The position numbers were made by a program, and so were the translations under genes. Of a DNA stretch of 64,000 nt, positions 8,928 to 17,411 are shown in pieces. Position 1 is the first letter of the stretch; each line of letters opens with the position of its first letter. The DNA is from Candidatus Mailhella excrementigallinarum (GTDB lineage Bacteria; Desulfobacterota; Desulfovibrionia; Desulfovibrionales; Desulfovibrionaceae), in NCBI GenBank assembly GCA_944324075.1, contig CALUUZ010000010.1, positions 54,995 through 118,994 on the forward strand, given 5' to 3'. The notes beneath the pieces are model-generated. The model was not told the DNA's origin, made no database searches, and was given only the letters and a program-made list of their open reading frames with translations.

Positions 8928-11900
8928 ATGGGTAAAACCGGCAGCACGAAAAAGATGGATTCCACGGCATCGAACGAAGAGCTGCAGCGGAAGCTTGTCC
9001 TCACCGGTGCCGATATCATGACCATAGGTGAAGTCGCCGAAACCATTGTCGGCGGCAAGAACTACAACACCGCCCATATTCATGAGATTCCCGGCGTCAG
9101 CACGCCGCAGTTCCGCGCCGTTTCGTCCCTATGCTTCCACAAGCTGCTGGATGAAACCACGGTCAACGCGGCGCTTGTCCGTTCCCTTGTTGAACGAGAA
9201 TATGCCCGGATCGACTGGAATGATCCCGAAATCAACCGGGATTCCGAATTCCTGCAAAAACTGGTGCGCAATCTCGGCAAGGAAATCCGCAGCGCAACGG
9301 AAGAGCAGAAAGAGGCTACGCGCATCCGTCTGCGTACCTTTGTCAATAATGTGGTGGAAGGATTCGCAACTTCACAGGAAGGCATAGACCAGTTGCGCAA
9401 GCGTTCCGTGCTGGTACAGGCGGCCATTCTTTCCGTCCCCATGCCTGCCGATGTGAATGAGGCCGTGCGCCAGGCCTACCGCGACATCTGCGCGGAGGCA
9501 GGAGAGGCGGATGTTCCCGTGGCCGTGCGCTCCTCGGCTGCCGGAGAGGACTCCCGCAAGAAAGCCTTTGCCGGTCTGCAGGATACCTACCTGAACATGG
9601 TGGGCGAAGACAATGTTGTTCTTGCATATCACTGGGACTGCGCTTCCGCGTATAATCTGCGCTCCATGACCTACCGCCGCGAGGCCATCCGCGACGGCAT
9701 CACCCGCGCCGAGGCCACGGGAGACGAAAGCCTTGCCCTGCAGGCCAAACAGGAATGGGCCATTGAGCATACATCCCTTTCCGTCTGCATCATGCGCATG
9801 ATCAATCCGGTTATCGCCGGCACGGCTTTCAGCGCCGATACAGCTTCCGGCTGCCGGGGCACGGGCCGCAAGGATCTGGTCAGCATCGACGCCAGTTACG
9901 GTCTGGGCGAATCCATTGTGGGCGGCATGGTCACGCCGGACAAGTACTATGTCTTCCAGCGCGACGACGGAGCCGAAGTCGTCATCCGGAACCTGGGCTG
10001 CAAGGACAAGAAAATCGTTTATGACGCCAAGGGCGGCACAAAGCGCGTCAGTGTTCCCGAAAAGGACGTCTATAAATGGGCGCTGTCCATCGCCCAGGCC
10101 GAGGATATCGCCCGCTCCGTCCGGATCATCAGCAAGGCGTACGGCGGCATGATCATGGATACGGAATTCTGTTTTGACGCCAAGGGCCAGCTGTGGTTCG
10201 TCCAGGCCCGTCCTGAGACGCGCTGGAATGAGGAATTCGAACTGCATCCCGATACGATTTTCATGCGTCGCCTTGAAGTGGATGAAAAGGCCGCCGCTGC
10301 GGCTGAAGTTCTGCTTGAGGGCAATGGCGCTTCCCGCGGCGCCGGACAGGGAACCGTGCGCTTCCTGCGCTCTGCGCTGGAATTGAACAAGGTGGCCAAG
10401 GGCGACATTCTGGCGGCGGAACGTACCGACCCCGATATGGTGCCCGGCATGCGCGTAGCTGCGGCCATCATGGCCGATGTCGGCGGCGACACCAGTCATG
10501 CCGCCATCACTTCCCGCGAACTCGGCATTGCCGCCGTCATCGGTATCCAGCGTCTGGAAACCCTGCGCGCTCTTGACGGGCAGGAGGTGACCGTCGACGG
10601 CACCAAGGGCTGTGTCTATCGGGGCCTTCTGCCTCTGCATGATGTCGGCGGCGAAATGGATCTCGCCGCCCTGCCTCCCACCCGAACGCATGTGGGACTT
10701 GTTCTGGCCGACGTGAATCAGGCTCTTTTCCTTTCCCGTCTGCGCAACGTGGACGACTTTGAAGTCGGCCTGCTGCGCGCGGAATTCATGCTCGGCAATG
10801 TCGGCGTCCACCCACAGGCTCTCGAGGCGTTCGACGCGGGTACCCTGCAGGGCATCATGGAGGCCAAGCTGGCCGAAATGGATAACGCCCTGACCAAGAC
10901 AGTGCAGGAACAGCTTGCGTCCGGCCTTGTCGTGCTGGATCTCAAGCTGCGTGAGTATGTGAGCCATGTCACCGGCCTGGCTGCGGAGATTGAAAAAACT
11001 GCGGCATCCGAACCGCACAGCACGGAAGAGGTTCTGGCCCAGCAGCGCAAATTGCGCGAACTGGATCACAAGCTGGATGAATACGTCGAAAACGCCGTGC
11101 GCTATCAGGATATCCTGAAGACATCCGTCAAACTTGACGAGCATGTCCGTATTATCTTCGGATATGAGGAAGAGCTGGCCCTGCTCAACGGTACTCCGGA
11201 TGAGGTTCATGCCCGCCGGGAAGCCATCACACGGGAAATTGAAGCCCTGTGCGCCAAGGTACGCGACGATGAAATCGTACAGGCTGCCTTCCGGCACATC
11301 GCCGAACTGCGCCGTGAAGTCGGCCTGAAATGCGGCCTGATCAAGGAAATGGACGCCCTCAGGGCTGTACCCAGAAAAATCGAGGAAATCATCCGCGCCC
11401 GCGGTTACCGTTCCGGCAAGGAGCATTACATTCAGACTCTGGCCCAGGGCCTCGCTCTCTTTGCCATGGCCTTCTACGGCAAACCAATCACTTACCGCAC
11501 TACCGACTTCAAATCGAACGAATACCGCAATCTTCTGGGCGGGAATCTGTTCGAACAGCATGAAGACAATCCCATGCTCGGATACCGCGGAGTTTCCCGC
11601 CAGATACACGACTGGGAGATCGAAGCCTTCAAGCTGGCGCGCGGAGTGTACGGAGGCTCCAATCTCCAGCTTATGCTGCCCTTCGTGCGCACCCTGGAAG
11701 AAGCCCGCTCCATGCGCCGTTACCTTGAAAGCGTGCACAACCTCAAAAGCGGGCAGGATGGACTCAAAATCATCCAGATGTCTGAAATTCCGTCAAATGC
11801 CATTCTGGCCCGTCATTTCCTGGAAGAGTTCGACGGCTTCTCCATCGGCTCCAACGACATGACCCAGATGGTGCTGGCTACGGACCGCGACAACGCGAGC

Positions 11901-12488
11901 CTCGCCCATATCTATGATGAAGAGGATCCCGCCGTGGTGTGGGCGCTGCTTACCACCATCTTCACCGGCCTAAAATACGGCAAGAAAGTGGGCTTCTGCG
12001 GACAGGGCGTCTCGAACAGCGCAATTCTGCGCGGTCTTGTCGCCATTGCGGGTATCTCGTCCGCGTCTGTGGTTCCGGACACCTATTACAGAACCAAGCT
12101 GGAAATCGCAGCGGTGGAAAAGGAAAACATTCCTGCGGAAAAACTGGGAAAATGGTTGTCTGAACAACATTTTGCACGCCTGTGTGCACTGATGGAAGAG
12201 CATGGATTCGGGCATTTCCTAAAAAAATACAAGACCGGGGAGGAAGTGCGCGAGTGGTACGAAGGAGAATCCGTACGGCTGCATGAAAAACTGCGCAAGA
12301 GTATGGGAACCCCCAAGGAAGCCGAATGCCGCAAGGAAATGCAGACTTTTCGCTCCATATTCCATAAGCCTGCCATTTATGCGGCCTGGCCGTGGAATGA
12401 AACCGTCAGCGATGCGCTGCATCAGGCCGGATTTTCCAGCTTTGACGAGCATGCGAAGGCTCTGGCTGCATGGCGCTCCGCGCACTGA
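8928..12488 (+). CDS. PEP synthase / pyruvate phosphate dikinase-like protein with coiled-coil insert
   Basis: Enzymes of this family convert pyruvate and ATP to phosphoenolpyruvate through a phosphohistidine. Seen in order: ATP-grasp-like PEP/pyruvate-binding domain (VAVRSSAAGEDSRKKAFAGL, about residues 195-214); swivelling phosphohistidine domain GGDTSHAAITSRELGIAAVIG with H524; about 190 residues rich in Glu, Leu, Arg and Lys with heptad-like patterns (about 630-820); then the C-terminal TIM barrel with SIGSNDMTQMVLATDRDN (about 971-988) and the catalytic-type cysteine C1024 in GFCGQGVSNS. At 1186 residues it is far longer than PpsA (about 790), mainly through the insert. ATG 8928 has a strong GGAGGAA site. 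Position after pyruvate carboxylase suggests gluconeogenesis. The exact reaction (AMP- or PPi-linked) cannot be told from sequence. Confidence 0.8.
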   Translation: MGKTGSTKKMDSTASNEELQRKLVLTGADIMTIGEVAETIVGGKNYNTAHIHEIPGVSTPQFRAVSSLCFHKLLDETTVNAALVRSLVEREYARIDWNDPEINRDSEFLQKLVRNLGKEIRSATEEQKEATRIRLRTFVNNVVEGFATSQEGIDQLRKRSVLVQAAILSVPMPADVNEAVRQAYRDICAEAGEADVPVAVRSSAAGEDSRKKAFAGLQDTYLNMVGEDNVVLAYHWDCASAYNLRSMTYRREAIRDGITRAEATGDESLALQAKQEWAIEHTSLSVCIMRMINPVIAGTAFSADTASGCRGTGRKDLVSIDASYGLGESIVGGMVTPDKYYVFQRDDGAEVVIRNLGCKDKKIVYDAKGGTKRVSVPEKDVYKWALSIAQAEDIARSVRIISKAYGGMIMDTEFCFDAKGQLWFVQARPETRWNEEFELHPDTIFMRRLEVDEKAAAAAEVLLEGNGASRGAGQGTVRFLRSALELNKVAKGDILAAERTDPDMVPGMRVAAAIMADVGGDTSHAAITSRELGIAAVIGIQRLETLRALDGQEVTVDGTKGCVYRGLLPLHDVGGEMDLAALPPTRTHVGLVLADVNQALFLSRLRNVDDFEVGLLRAEFMLGNVGVHPQALEAFDAGTLQGIMEAKLAEMDNALTKTVQEQLASGLVVLDLKLREYVSHVTGLAAEIEKTAASEPHSTEEVLAQQRKLRELDHKLDEYVENAVRYQDILKTSVKLDEHVRIIFGYEEELALLNGTPDEVHARREAITREIEALCAKVRDDEIVQAAFRHIAELRREVGLKCGLIKEMDALRAVPRKIEEIIRARGYRSGKEHYIQTLAQGLALFAMAFYGKPITYRTTDFKSNEYRNLLGGNLFEQHEDNPMLGYRGVSRQIHDWEIEAFKLARGVYGGSNLQLMLPFVRTLEEARSMRRYLESVHNLKSGQDGLKIIQMSEIPSNAILARHFLEEFDGFSIGSNDMTQMVLATDRDNASLAHIYDEEDPAVVWALLTTIFTGLKYGKKVGFCGQGVSNSAILRGLVAIAGISSASVVPDTYYRTKLEIAAVEKENIPAEKLGKWLSEQHFARLCALMEEHGFGHFLKKYKTGEEVREWYEGESVRLHEKLRKSMGTPKEAECRKEMQTFRSIFHKPAIYAAWPWNETVSDALHQAGFSSFDEHAKALAAWRSAH

Positions 12489-12532
12489 GCCTCCCCAGCC
12501 GATAATCATTGACGCTGTTTGAGATACATCTG

Positions 12533-12565
12533 AAACTGGCGGGGAAGAGATTCCCCGCCAGTTTT
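12533..12565 (+). terminator. Rho-independent terminator after the PEP-synthase-like gene
   Basis: AAACTGGCGGGGA and TCCCCGCCAGTTT form a 13-bp stem with a 6-base loop, ending in a T-run. It is 45 bases past the stop codon. Confidence 0.85.
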
Positions 12566-12648
12566 CATAAGAACGGTCAGGATGTGACTCAGACGGTCCA
12601 TGCCGTAAGCGGAAGCCCTCTTTTCATCCCACCCTGGCAGGAGGTTCC

Positions 12649-13158
12649 ATGGATTTCCTTGATATCATTCATACCAGGCGCAGTATCCGAAAGTTCGCTT
12701 GCGATCCCGTATCCCCCGAACTCATTGAAAAAATCCTCAGAGCGGGCATGGCGTCGCCCACGGCCACCAATTCTCAGAGCTGGCGTTTCATCATCGTCGA
12801 TAATCGTGATACCCTGAATGAAATCGCGCGTATTCACCCTTATGCAAAACCTGCCGCAGATGCACCTCTTGCCATTGTAGTCTGCGGGGATACAAGCGCG
12901 GGGCATGCCCCGGAATTCTGGCCACAGGATGCGGCGGCAGCGGTGCAGACAATGATGCTGGCCGCTCGTTCTCTGGAGCTGGGCAGTCTGTGGTGCGGCA
13001 TTCATCCGCATACCGGAAGAGAAGACGCCTTTATCAGGCTGCTCGGGATTCCCGGCAGTGTGCGTCCTTTCGCGCTGCTTATCATAGGACATCCCCTGCA
13101 GCCGTTCACGCATGAAGATCGTTTTGATGAAGCCAAAATTCATCACAATCGCTGGTAA
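12649..13158 (+). CDS. Nitroreductase-family FMN-dependent oxidoreductase
   Basis: A 169-residue protein of the nitroreductase fold, expected to bind FMN as a homodimer and reduce nitro, quinone or flavin-like substrates with NAD(P)H. The N-terminal signature TRRSIRKFACDPV and the FMN-contact stretch MASPTATNSQSWRFIIVD are typical, as are the central helix AAAAVQTMMLAARSLELGSLWCG and the terminal LLIIGHP strand. A strong AGGAGG site lies just before ATG 12649. It is a separate unit, between a terminator and the universal stress gene. The substrate cannot be assigned. Confidence 0.88.
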   Translation: MDFLDIIHTRRSIRKFACDPVSPELIEKILRAGMASPTATNSQSWRFIIVDNRDTLNEIARIHPYAKPAADAPLAIVVCGDTSAGHAPEFWPQDAAAAVQTMMLAARSLELGSLWCGIHPHTGREDAFIRLLGIPGSVRPFALLIIGHPLQPFTHEDRFDEAKIHHNRW

Positions 13159-13245
13159 AATCCCCGAGGCCGCCCCCATTGCTTCCCCGTGTAGGGTGTG
13201 GTAACAAAAGACAAAAGCTAGATCACCCTTTTTAAGGAGACTGCC

Positions 13246-13716
13246 ATGTCGCTCTTTTCAACCATTATCTGTTGCGTTAATCTGACCGAAAATTCCCAGG
13301 ATATCGTACAGTACACCAAAGATATCGCCAAAATCGACAACGCCAAGATTCTCGTGGCGCATTCCCTGCCTTCTACCGACAATCTGCGCAATTATATCAC
13401 GTCGCCGATGGTAGAAGAAGTTCTGGAAAACAGTAAGGAACGCACCAGAAAATTCCTTGAAGAATTTGTAGCTGCCAATTTCCAGGGTTTTAACGCAGAA
13501 CCTGTCATGCTGAGCGGCAATCCTGCACGTGAGCTTCTTGAGCTTGTCGACAAGCGTTGTGCCGATCTCGTGATTATGGGCAGTATGTCAACCAAAGGCT
13601 TTTTCAGTTTCCTCTTCAGCCGGCCTTCCGAAAGTGTCATCGGGAATACTCGGGTGCCGGTCATGGTCATCCCGAATGACCTGAGCCTGGAATGTACCCC
13701 GCCTGAAGACTTTTAA
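13246..13716 (+). CDS. Universal stress protein, UspA family
   Basis: A 156-residue single-domain Usp protein. It starts with a beta strand (STIICCVNLTENS) like the family's ILVPVDGS-type start and carries the nucleotide-binding glycine motif around GSMSTKGFFSFLFSRPSESV near residue 110-130, ending PVMVIPNDL. Usp proteins bind ATP or AMP and help survival under starvation or oxidative stress; the specific role is unknown. AAGGAG precedes ATG by 7 bases. A hairpin at 13782 probably ends the transcript. Confidence 0.88.
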   Translation: MSLFSTIICCVNLTENSQDIVQYTKDIAKIDNAKILVAHSLPSTDNLRNYITSPMVEEVLENSKERTRKFLEEFVAANFQGFNAEPVMLSGNPARELLELVDKRCADLVIMGSMSTKGFFSFLFSRPSESVIGNTRVPVMVIPNDLSLECTPPEDF

Positions 13717-13781
13717 AGCCCCCCCTTGAGTCCTCCCCATACCCGATTCATGCTGCGGGGATTTCCCTCTGATCTGTTGTC

Positions 13782-13807
13782 GGCCTGTATTCTTTTGAAT
13801 ACAGGCC
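13782..13807 (+). terminator. Probable terminator after the universal stress gene
   Basis: GGCCTGTATT pairs with AATACAGGCC with a short loop and is followed by AATCTTTT. A second hairpin, GAAAAAGGC ... GCCTTTTTC, lies at 13846-13875. Confidence 0.65.
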
Positions 13808-13930
13808 AATCTTTTGGAATGTGAAAACTACGATTTATGCAGACGGAAAAAGGCAGCATGTCTGCAGCCTTTTTCGGATGGTGTCCGGCATCAACTCCGC
13901 AAGGGACTTTTATTTTCCCTCTCTACCTTT

Positions 13931-14106
13931 CAGAGCGTTTTGCGTTTGAACATGTCTACCAGTCAGAATCCTGTGTTCCGGCTTGTAGGTTTCACGCATC
14001 CACCGGCGTATAACGCCACAAGTGAATCGCTCTGCTCCGACGCTGCGGCGGAGTCTCGCCCTGCTCGACTCCGTAGAGCATTGCAAGAGCGAAATGATCC
14101 AAAACA
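13931..14106 (+). repeat. Dispersed repeat family A, copy A2
   Basis: Begins CAGAGCGTTTTGCGTTTGAA, has the core TGTAGGTTTCACGC (about 13984-13998), the block GCGGCGGAGTCTCGCCCTGC, and ends around CCGTAGAGCATTGCAAGAGCG. It shares long blocks with the reverse complement of copy A3. A further partial right end lies at about 14150-14216 (CTCGCTCTGCTCACAACTC then AGAGCATC). The rest of 13717-14256 holds only the two hairpins noted above. Confidence 0.72.
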
Positions 14107-14256
14107 ACGGTGGTACCCCCCATCTGTTGACTCGCCGGTTCACGGCTCGCAGAGCCCCTCGCCGGACCTCGCTCTGCTCACAACTCAGAGAGCATCTTGA
14201 TTTCAACATACTCTAAAAATTACGCATCATACGGTGTCATCTGCCCCGCAAGACCC

Positions 14257-14643
14257 TTACAGGCCCATTCCCAGCGTTTCAGGGCATGAATCCTTACCTC
14301 CCAAAGCAGCAAGCTTCTCGTGCAACCCTCGTCCGGCCTGGAACATTTGGGTATTCAGTCCGGCAATCTCCCCCGCAAGCCTTCGAATTTTCTCGGGATC
14401 TGCCCGGGGGTTATGTGAAAGGGCGTTCAACTCAAGTTTTCTGGTCTGCAGTTGTTTCCGAAGAGGCTCAATTGCCGTCAGATGTTCCGCAAATAATTTG
14501 TCCACCTCTTTTCGCTGGTCCGCGGTAAGGGGTACACTATATCCGTTGTCGGGGCGGAGGGTCATCTGTGGCGCAGCCAGCGCCGCATCCGTTGTCCCCA
14601 GGAACAGCACGGACAGAATAAACCCTGATGCCAATTTGTTCAT
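14257..14643 (-). CDS. Periplasmic ZraP/Spy-like small protein
   Basis: A 128-residue exported protein. Residues 1-23 form a signal peptide ending near ALAAPQM. The mature part has DNGYSVPLTADQRKEVDKLFAEHL followed by a charged helical region (LRKQLQTRKLELNAL, IRRLAGEIAGLNTQM), the pattern of zinc-resistance-associated ZraP and CpxP/Spy periplasmic chaperones. Such proteins bind metals or unfolded proteins. There is no His-rich C terminus, so metal binding is uncertain. AAGGAG lies 10 bases before ATG. No sensor kinase pair is adjacent. Confidence 0.65.
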   Translation of the reverse strand: MNKLASGFILSVLFLGTTDAALAAPQMTLRPDNGYSVPLTADQRKEVDKLFAEHLTAIEPLRKQLQTRKLELNALSHNPRADPEKIRRLAGEIAGLNTQMFQAGRGLHEKLAALGGKDSCPETLGMGL

Positions 14644-15009
14644 TCCTACTGTTTCTCCTTATCAGACATGCTTGGACTGTTAATAAAACCAAACGGTTCA
14701 GAATGATGGGAAGTGCAATATACTGGAGTCTGCCCAAAAAGCAGACCGTGTTCGACGCATCGGCAAAAGCAAAATTCGCGCCAAAGTGGACAGAAACAAT
14801 AACCGCCTGAAATAAATAATATCCTTCCAAAATATATTTTCTCCTCAAAAAGACTGCCCTGAATCATTGTTCAAAAAGCATCCAGAGCATATCAACCAGT
14901 GTCAAAAGCCTTTACACATGTGCATCATCTGCGGCAAGCCGGAATTTGAACGGCGAAAGCAGACTTTCAACTTGACCTGAAGCCCAAGCTTTTCTAAAAA
15001 AGTTCATCC
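14644..15009. other. Intergenic region upstream of the ZraP-like gene
   Basis: AT-richer than its surroundings. It presumably holds the promoter of the minus-strand ZraP-like gene, but I see no convincing -35/-10 pair. No gene or repeat is recognised. Confidence 0.4.
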
Positions 15010-15086
15010 GCGCCTGTAGCTCAGTCGGATAGAGCAACTGCCTTCTAAGCAGTCGGTCCGGGGTTCGAATCCCTGCAGGCGCGCCA
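15010..15086 (+). tRNA. tRNA-Arg (anticodon TCT)
   Basis: Complete 77-nt cloverleaf. The acceptor stem GCGCCTG pairs with CAGGCGC, followed by G and an encoded CCA. The D arm includes GTAGCTCAGTCGGATAGAGC, the anticodon arm is ACTGC-CTTCTAA-GCAGT giving TCT, and the T arm has GGTTCGAATCC. No integrase gene or duplicated tRNA 3' end is seen nearby. Confidence 0.97.
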
Positions 15087-15420
15087 GTTTTCAGGATGCT
15101 ACATATAAAATCATGTGGCATCCTGTTTATGTTTTAACACCTGATCTTGCCTGTGGTGCCCGCTTTCCCTATTTTTCTCCTCCTAAAACAACAGGGGAAC
15201 GCCCCTTGCCCCTCAAAAACAAAGCACAAACCCGCCAGAAAGGTCCTTTAGACGGCCGCTCGCCCTCTGCCCATACCCATTCACACCATCGGTGAAGACA
15301 CTTCCGGACAACAAGGGAGATCAACTGGGAAAACTCCCCATACTGCGACCGCGAACCGCGGAACGGAAAATACGGAATAACGGAATGCTGTTGGAGAGCG
15401 TGGTGTCGGCTAACAGGCCA

Positions 15421-15466
15421 TAAAAAACGCCCGCCGAATGCCTCACTTTTGGAGCATCCGGCGGGC
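15421..15466 (-). terminator. Rho-independent terminator on the minus strand
   Basis: Reading the minus strand, GCCCGCCGgATGC pairs with GCATtCGGCGGGC across a loop and is followed by a run of six T. It lies about 207 bases beyond the stop of the PHP gene. Between 15087 and 15672 no protein gene is recognised, so the transcript either has a long 3' tail or a small RNA is encoded at about 15470-15670. Confidence 0.75.
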
Positions 15467-15672
15467 ATCGGCTGTTCAGAACCCACCCGCGTTTTTTGTG
15501 ATTTTGATCAGAACCATGCCGCGCTCGCGGCCTTGCCGCTTGCCCGCCTTTCCGGCTGGTATTTCCCGCAAACCCCTGTATCGCAGCAAAGACCCTATCC
15601 TGATGTTTCTCCTTTGCTCCCTTCATATCCCGGATCAAAACCATCTGACGGGCAACCACGGACACGGAACAC

Positions 15673-16569
15673 CTAGACCGGCAGCCCCTGCTCCATTCGA
15701 GCTCGCTTCAGACTTTCCAATACAGCTTCACTGACGCGCAAAGCTCCATGCCCTTTCCCCAGCCGGACCAAGGGCTTGCTTTCTCCATGAAAATCGGATC
15801 CTCCGCTGAGCAACAGGCCGTGTCGTGCCGCCAGCTCCACACAGACACGCTCATCCGCAGCTCCATGCTCGCTGTGATAAGCTTCCAGAGCATTCAATCC
15901 ATGCGGTTTCAGACGAGCAATAAGGTCATCCAGCTCATGCACCGGGCAGCGCATCAGCATGGGATGAGCCAGAACAACTGTCGCGCCACTTCCCGCCAGA
16001 AGCTCCACTGCTTCCTCCGGTTTCATGAGCTCTCGGGGAACATAGGCGGCCCCCCTGTATCCCAGAAATTTTTCAAATGCCTCACGAACGGATTTGACAA
16101 CCCCCATTCGCAGCAGCAACGCCGCAAAATGGGGACGTGCCACGACTTCTCCACCTGCCAGAGCTTCCACATCTTCCAGCCGCACAGCAAAGCCAAGCCC
16201 GCGCAGCTTCTCCGCCATGGCGACATTCCGCCTAAACCTTTGCGCCCGAACCTCCGCCAGTTTTTCTTTCAGATCGGACACATCCCTCTCTTCCCGCCCA
16301 ATCCAGAGACCAAGTATATGCGCTTCGGCCGGGCCGCATCGAGAACTCAGCTCACAACCTCGAATAAATTCAAAAGAAAAATCCGGGGACCTTGTCCCCT
16401 TTTCTTGCACTGCCCTTTCCGCTTCATCCAGCCCTTCAAGAGTATCATGATCCGTCAATGCCAATGCCGCCAATCCAAGAGAACGAGCTTCACCGACCAG
16501 CCGGGAAGGGCTGAAAGATCCATCCGACGCTGTACTGTGCGTATGTAAATCAATAAAACGCAAAGCCAT
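15673..16569 (-). CDS. PHP-domain metal-dependent phosphoesterase
   Basis: A 298-residue PHP protein. The metal site motifs are IDLHTHSTASDG (residues 6-17), LTDHDTLEGL (about 39-48), a GCELS block, VLAHP in the middle and GSDFHGE near the C terminus. Relatives include the 3',5'-nucleoside bisphosphate phosphatase / RNase AM (YciV) group, so it probably hydrolyses nucleotide or short RNA phosphoesters. I chose ATG 16569, with GGGGAGG about 6 bases upstream, rather than the longer open frame that has no ribosome site. Confidence 0.87.
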   Translation of the reverse strand: MALRFIDLHTHSTASDGSFSPSRLVGEARSLGLAALALTDHDTLEGLDEAERAVQEKGTRSPDFSFEFIRGCELSSRCGPAEAHILGLWIGREERDVSDLKEKLAEVRAQRFRRNVAMAEKLRGLGFAVRLEDVEALAGGEVVARPHFAALLLRMGVVKSVREAFEKFLGYRGAAYVPRELMKPEEAVELLAGSGATVVLAHPMLMRCPVHELDDLIARLKPHGLNALEAYHSEHGAADERVCVELAARHGLLLSGGSDFHGESKPLVRLGKGHGALRVSEAVLESLKRARMEQGLPV

Positions 16570-16658
16570 CCAGACCTCCCCGGCTCCATCCGCCACGGGG
16601 AACGATACCGGACATATAACATTCGTACGGCATATGAACTCCACATGCCGCCCCCCGA

Positions 16659-17165
16659 TTACGCACCTCCACACATATTCCAGCGACTTTCAAGCTCTGC
16701 ACTCCACTTTTCCACCTGCTTGGACGATCGGGATCCCCGTATGGCAAACACGCCCCAAGGTAAAGATTCACAATTTTTCACAGCGGTCTCAAAGACCATG
16801 CCGAACACCGTATTTCTCCGCTCGTCGTCGGCTATGAGCACAGCCGCCGTGCATGCGGCGTCATAGCGCCCCAGCGTCAGGGCATCCGCTGCGAGAGCAC
16901 GCAGCCGTTCATCCTTGAAATCTCGAGCGGCAAACCCGCTGGATGCCGAGGCAATTCTCTCTTTCCAAAGGCTTCCTTCCGGACCGCTCAAATCAATAGT
17001 AATATTCCTGGCCTGCCTGAGCAATTCCGGAGGCAGCTCATAACGCGGTTCAGGCGAAGCTCTGAACACAGCAGCCACGCCAACAATACCCATAACTGCC
17101 GCGCAAAACAACAACGGTACTTTCCAGCCGGTTGCCTTTTTCCGTTGTGATATTCCACCGTTCAC
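16659..17165 (-). CDS. Hypothetical membrane-anchored protein
   Basis: Not recognised. The predicted 168-residue protein has a basic start, one hydrophobic segment (PLLFCAAVMGIVGVAAVF, about residues 17-34) and a soluble remainder with several short helices and two cysteines. I chose GTG 17165 because GAGG lies 5 bases upstream; a GTG at 17228 has no ribosome site. It lies 89 bases upstream of the PHP gene on the same strand and may be co-transcribed with it. Confidence 0.55.
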   Translation of the reverse strand: MNGGISQRKKATGWKVPLLFCAAVMGIVGVAAVFRASPEPRYELPPELLRQARNITIDLSGPEGSLWKERIASASSGFAARDFKDERLRALAADALTLGRYDAACTAAVLIADDERRNTVFGMVFETAVKNCESLPWGVFAIRGSRSSKQVEKWSAELESRWNMCGGA

Positions 17166-17289
17166 GGCGACCTCGCTATTAAATAGTAGTACAAGTGTCA
17201 GAGTGTTCCATTCTGCCTTCTTTCCCACATATGGTAAAGAAGTAAAGATCTGGCGCCCGGCAGCAGGATAAAAAGCTCTATTAATTTCT

Positions 17290-17379
17290 GATGATATTGC
17301 AAAATATCATCTTTTGCGGTATTGCACGGTCAGTTTCCCCTTCAGGGGGAGAAATGCCTTCGGGTATCCCGCCCGAAGG
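17290..17379 (+). promoter_or_regulatory. Two hairpins in the leader of the lactate permease gene
   Basis: GATGATATT-GCAA-AATATCATC (17290-17311) is followed by TTTT, and CCTTCGGG ... CCCGAAGG spans 17357-17379. They lie 33 to 122 bases before the permease start. The first could be an operator or an early terminator; the function is inferred only from position. Confidence 0.4.
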
Positions 17380-17411
17380 TACAACGACATGATTTCACGA
17401 AGGAGAAGGTC

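Noticed and set aside
9372..11738. Long open frame antisense to the PEP-synthase-like gene
   Set aside because: It mirrors third-position GC bias of the real gene; no domain and no ribosome site.
14912..15121. Minus-strand frame containing RTPDRLLRRQLLYPTELQ
   Set aside because: It is the reverse complement of tRNA-Arg, a well-known false protein.
15010..15672. tRNA-Arg as the attachment site of an integrated island
   Set aside because: No integrase, no repeated tRNA 3' end, and no island-type genes nearby.
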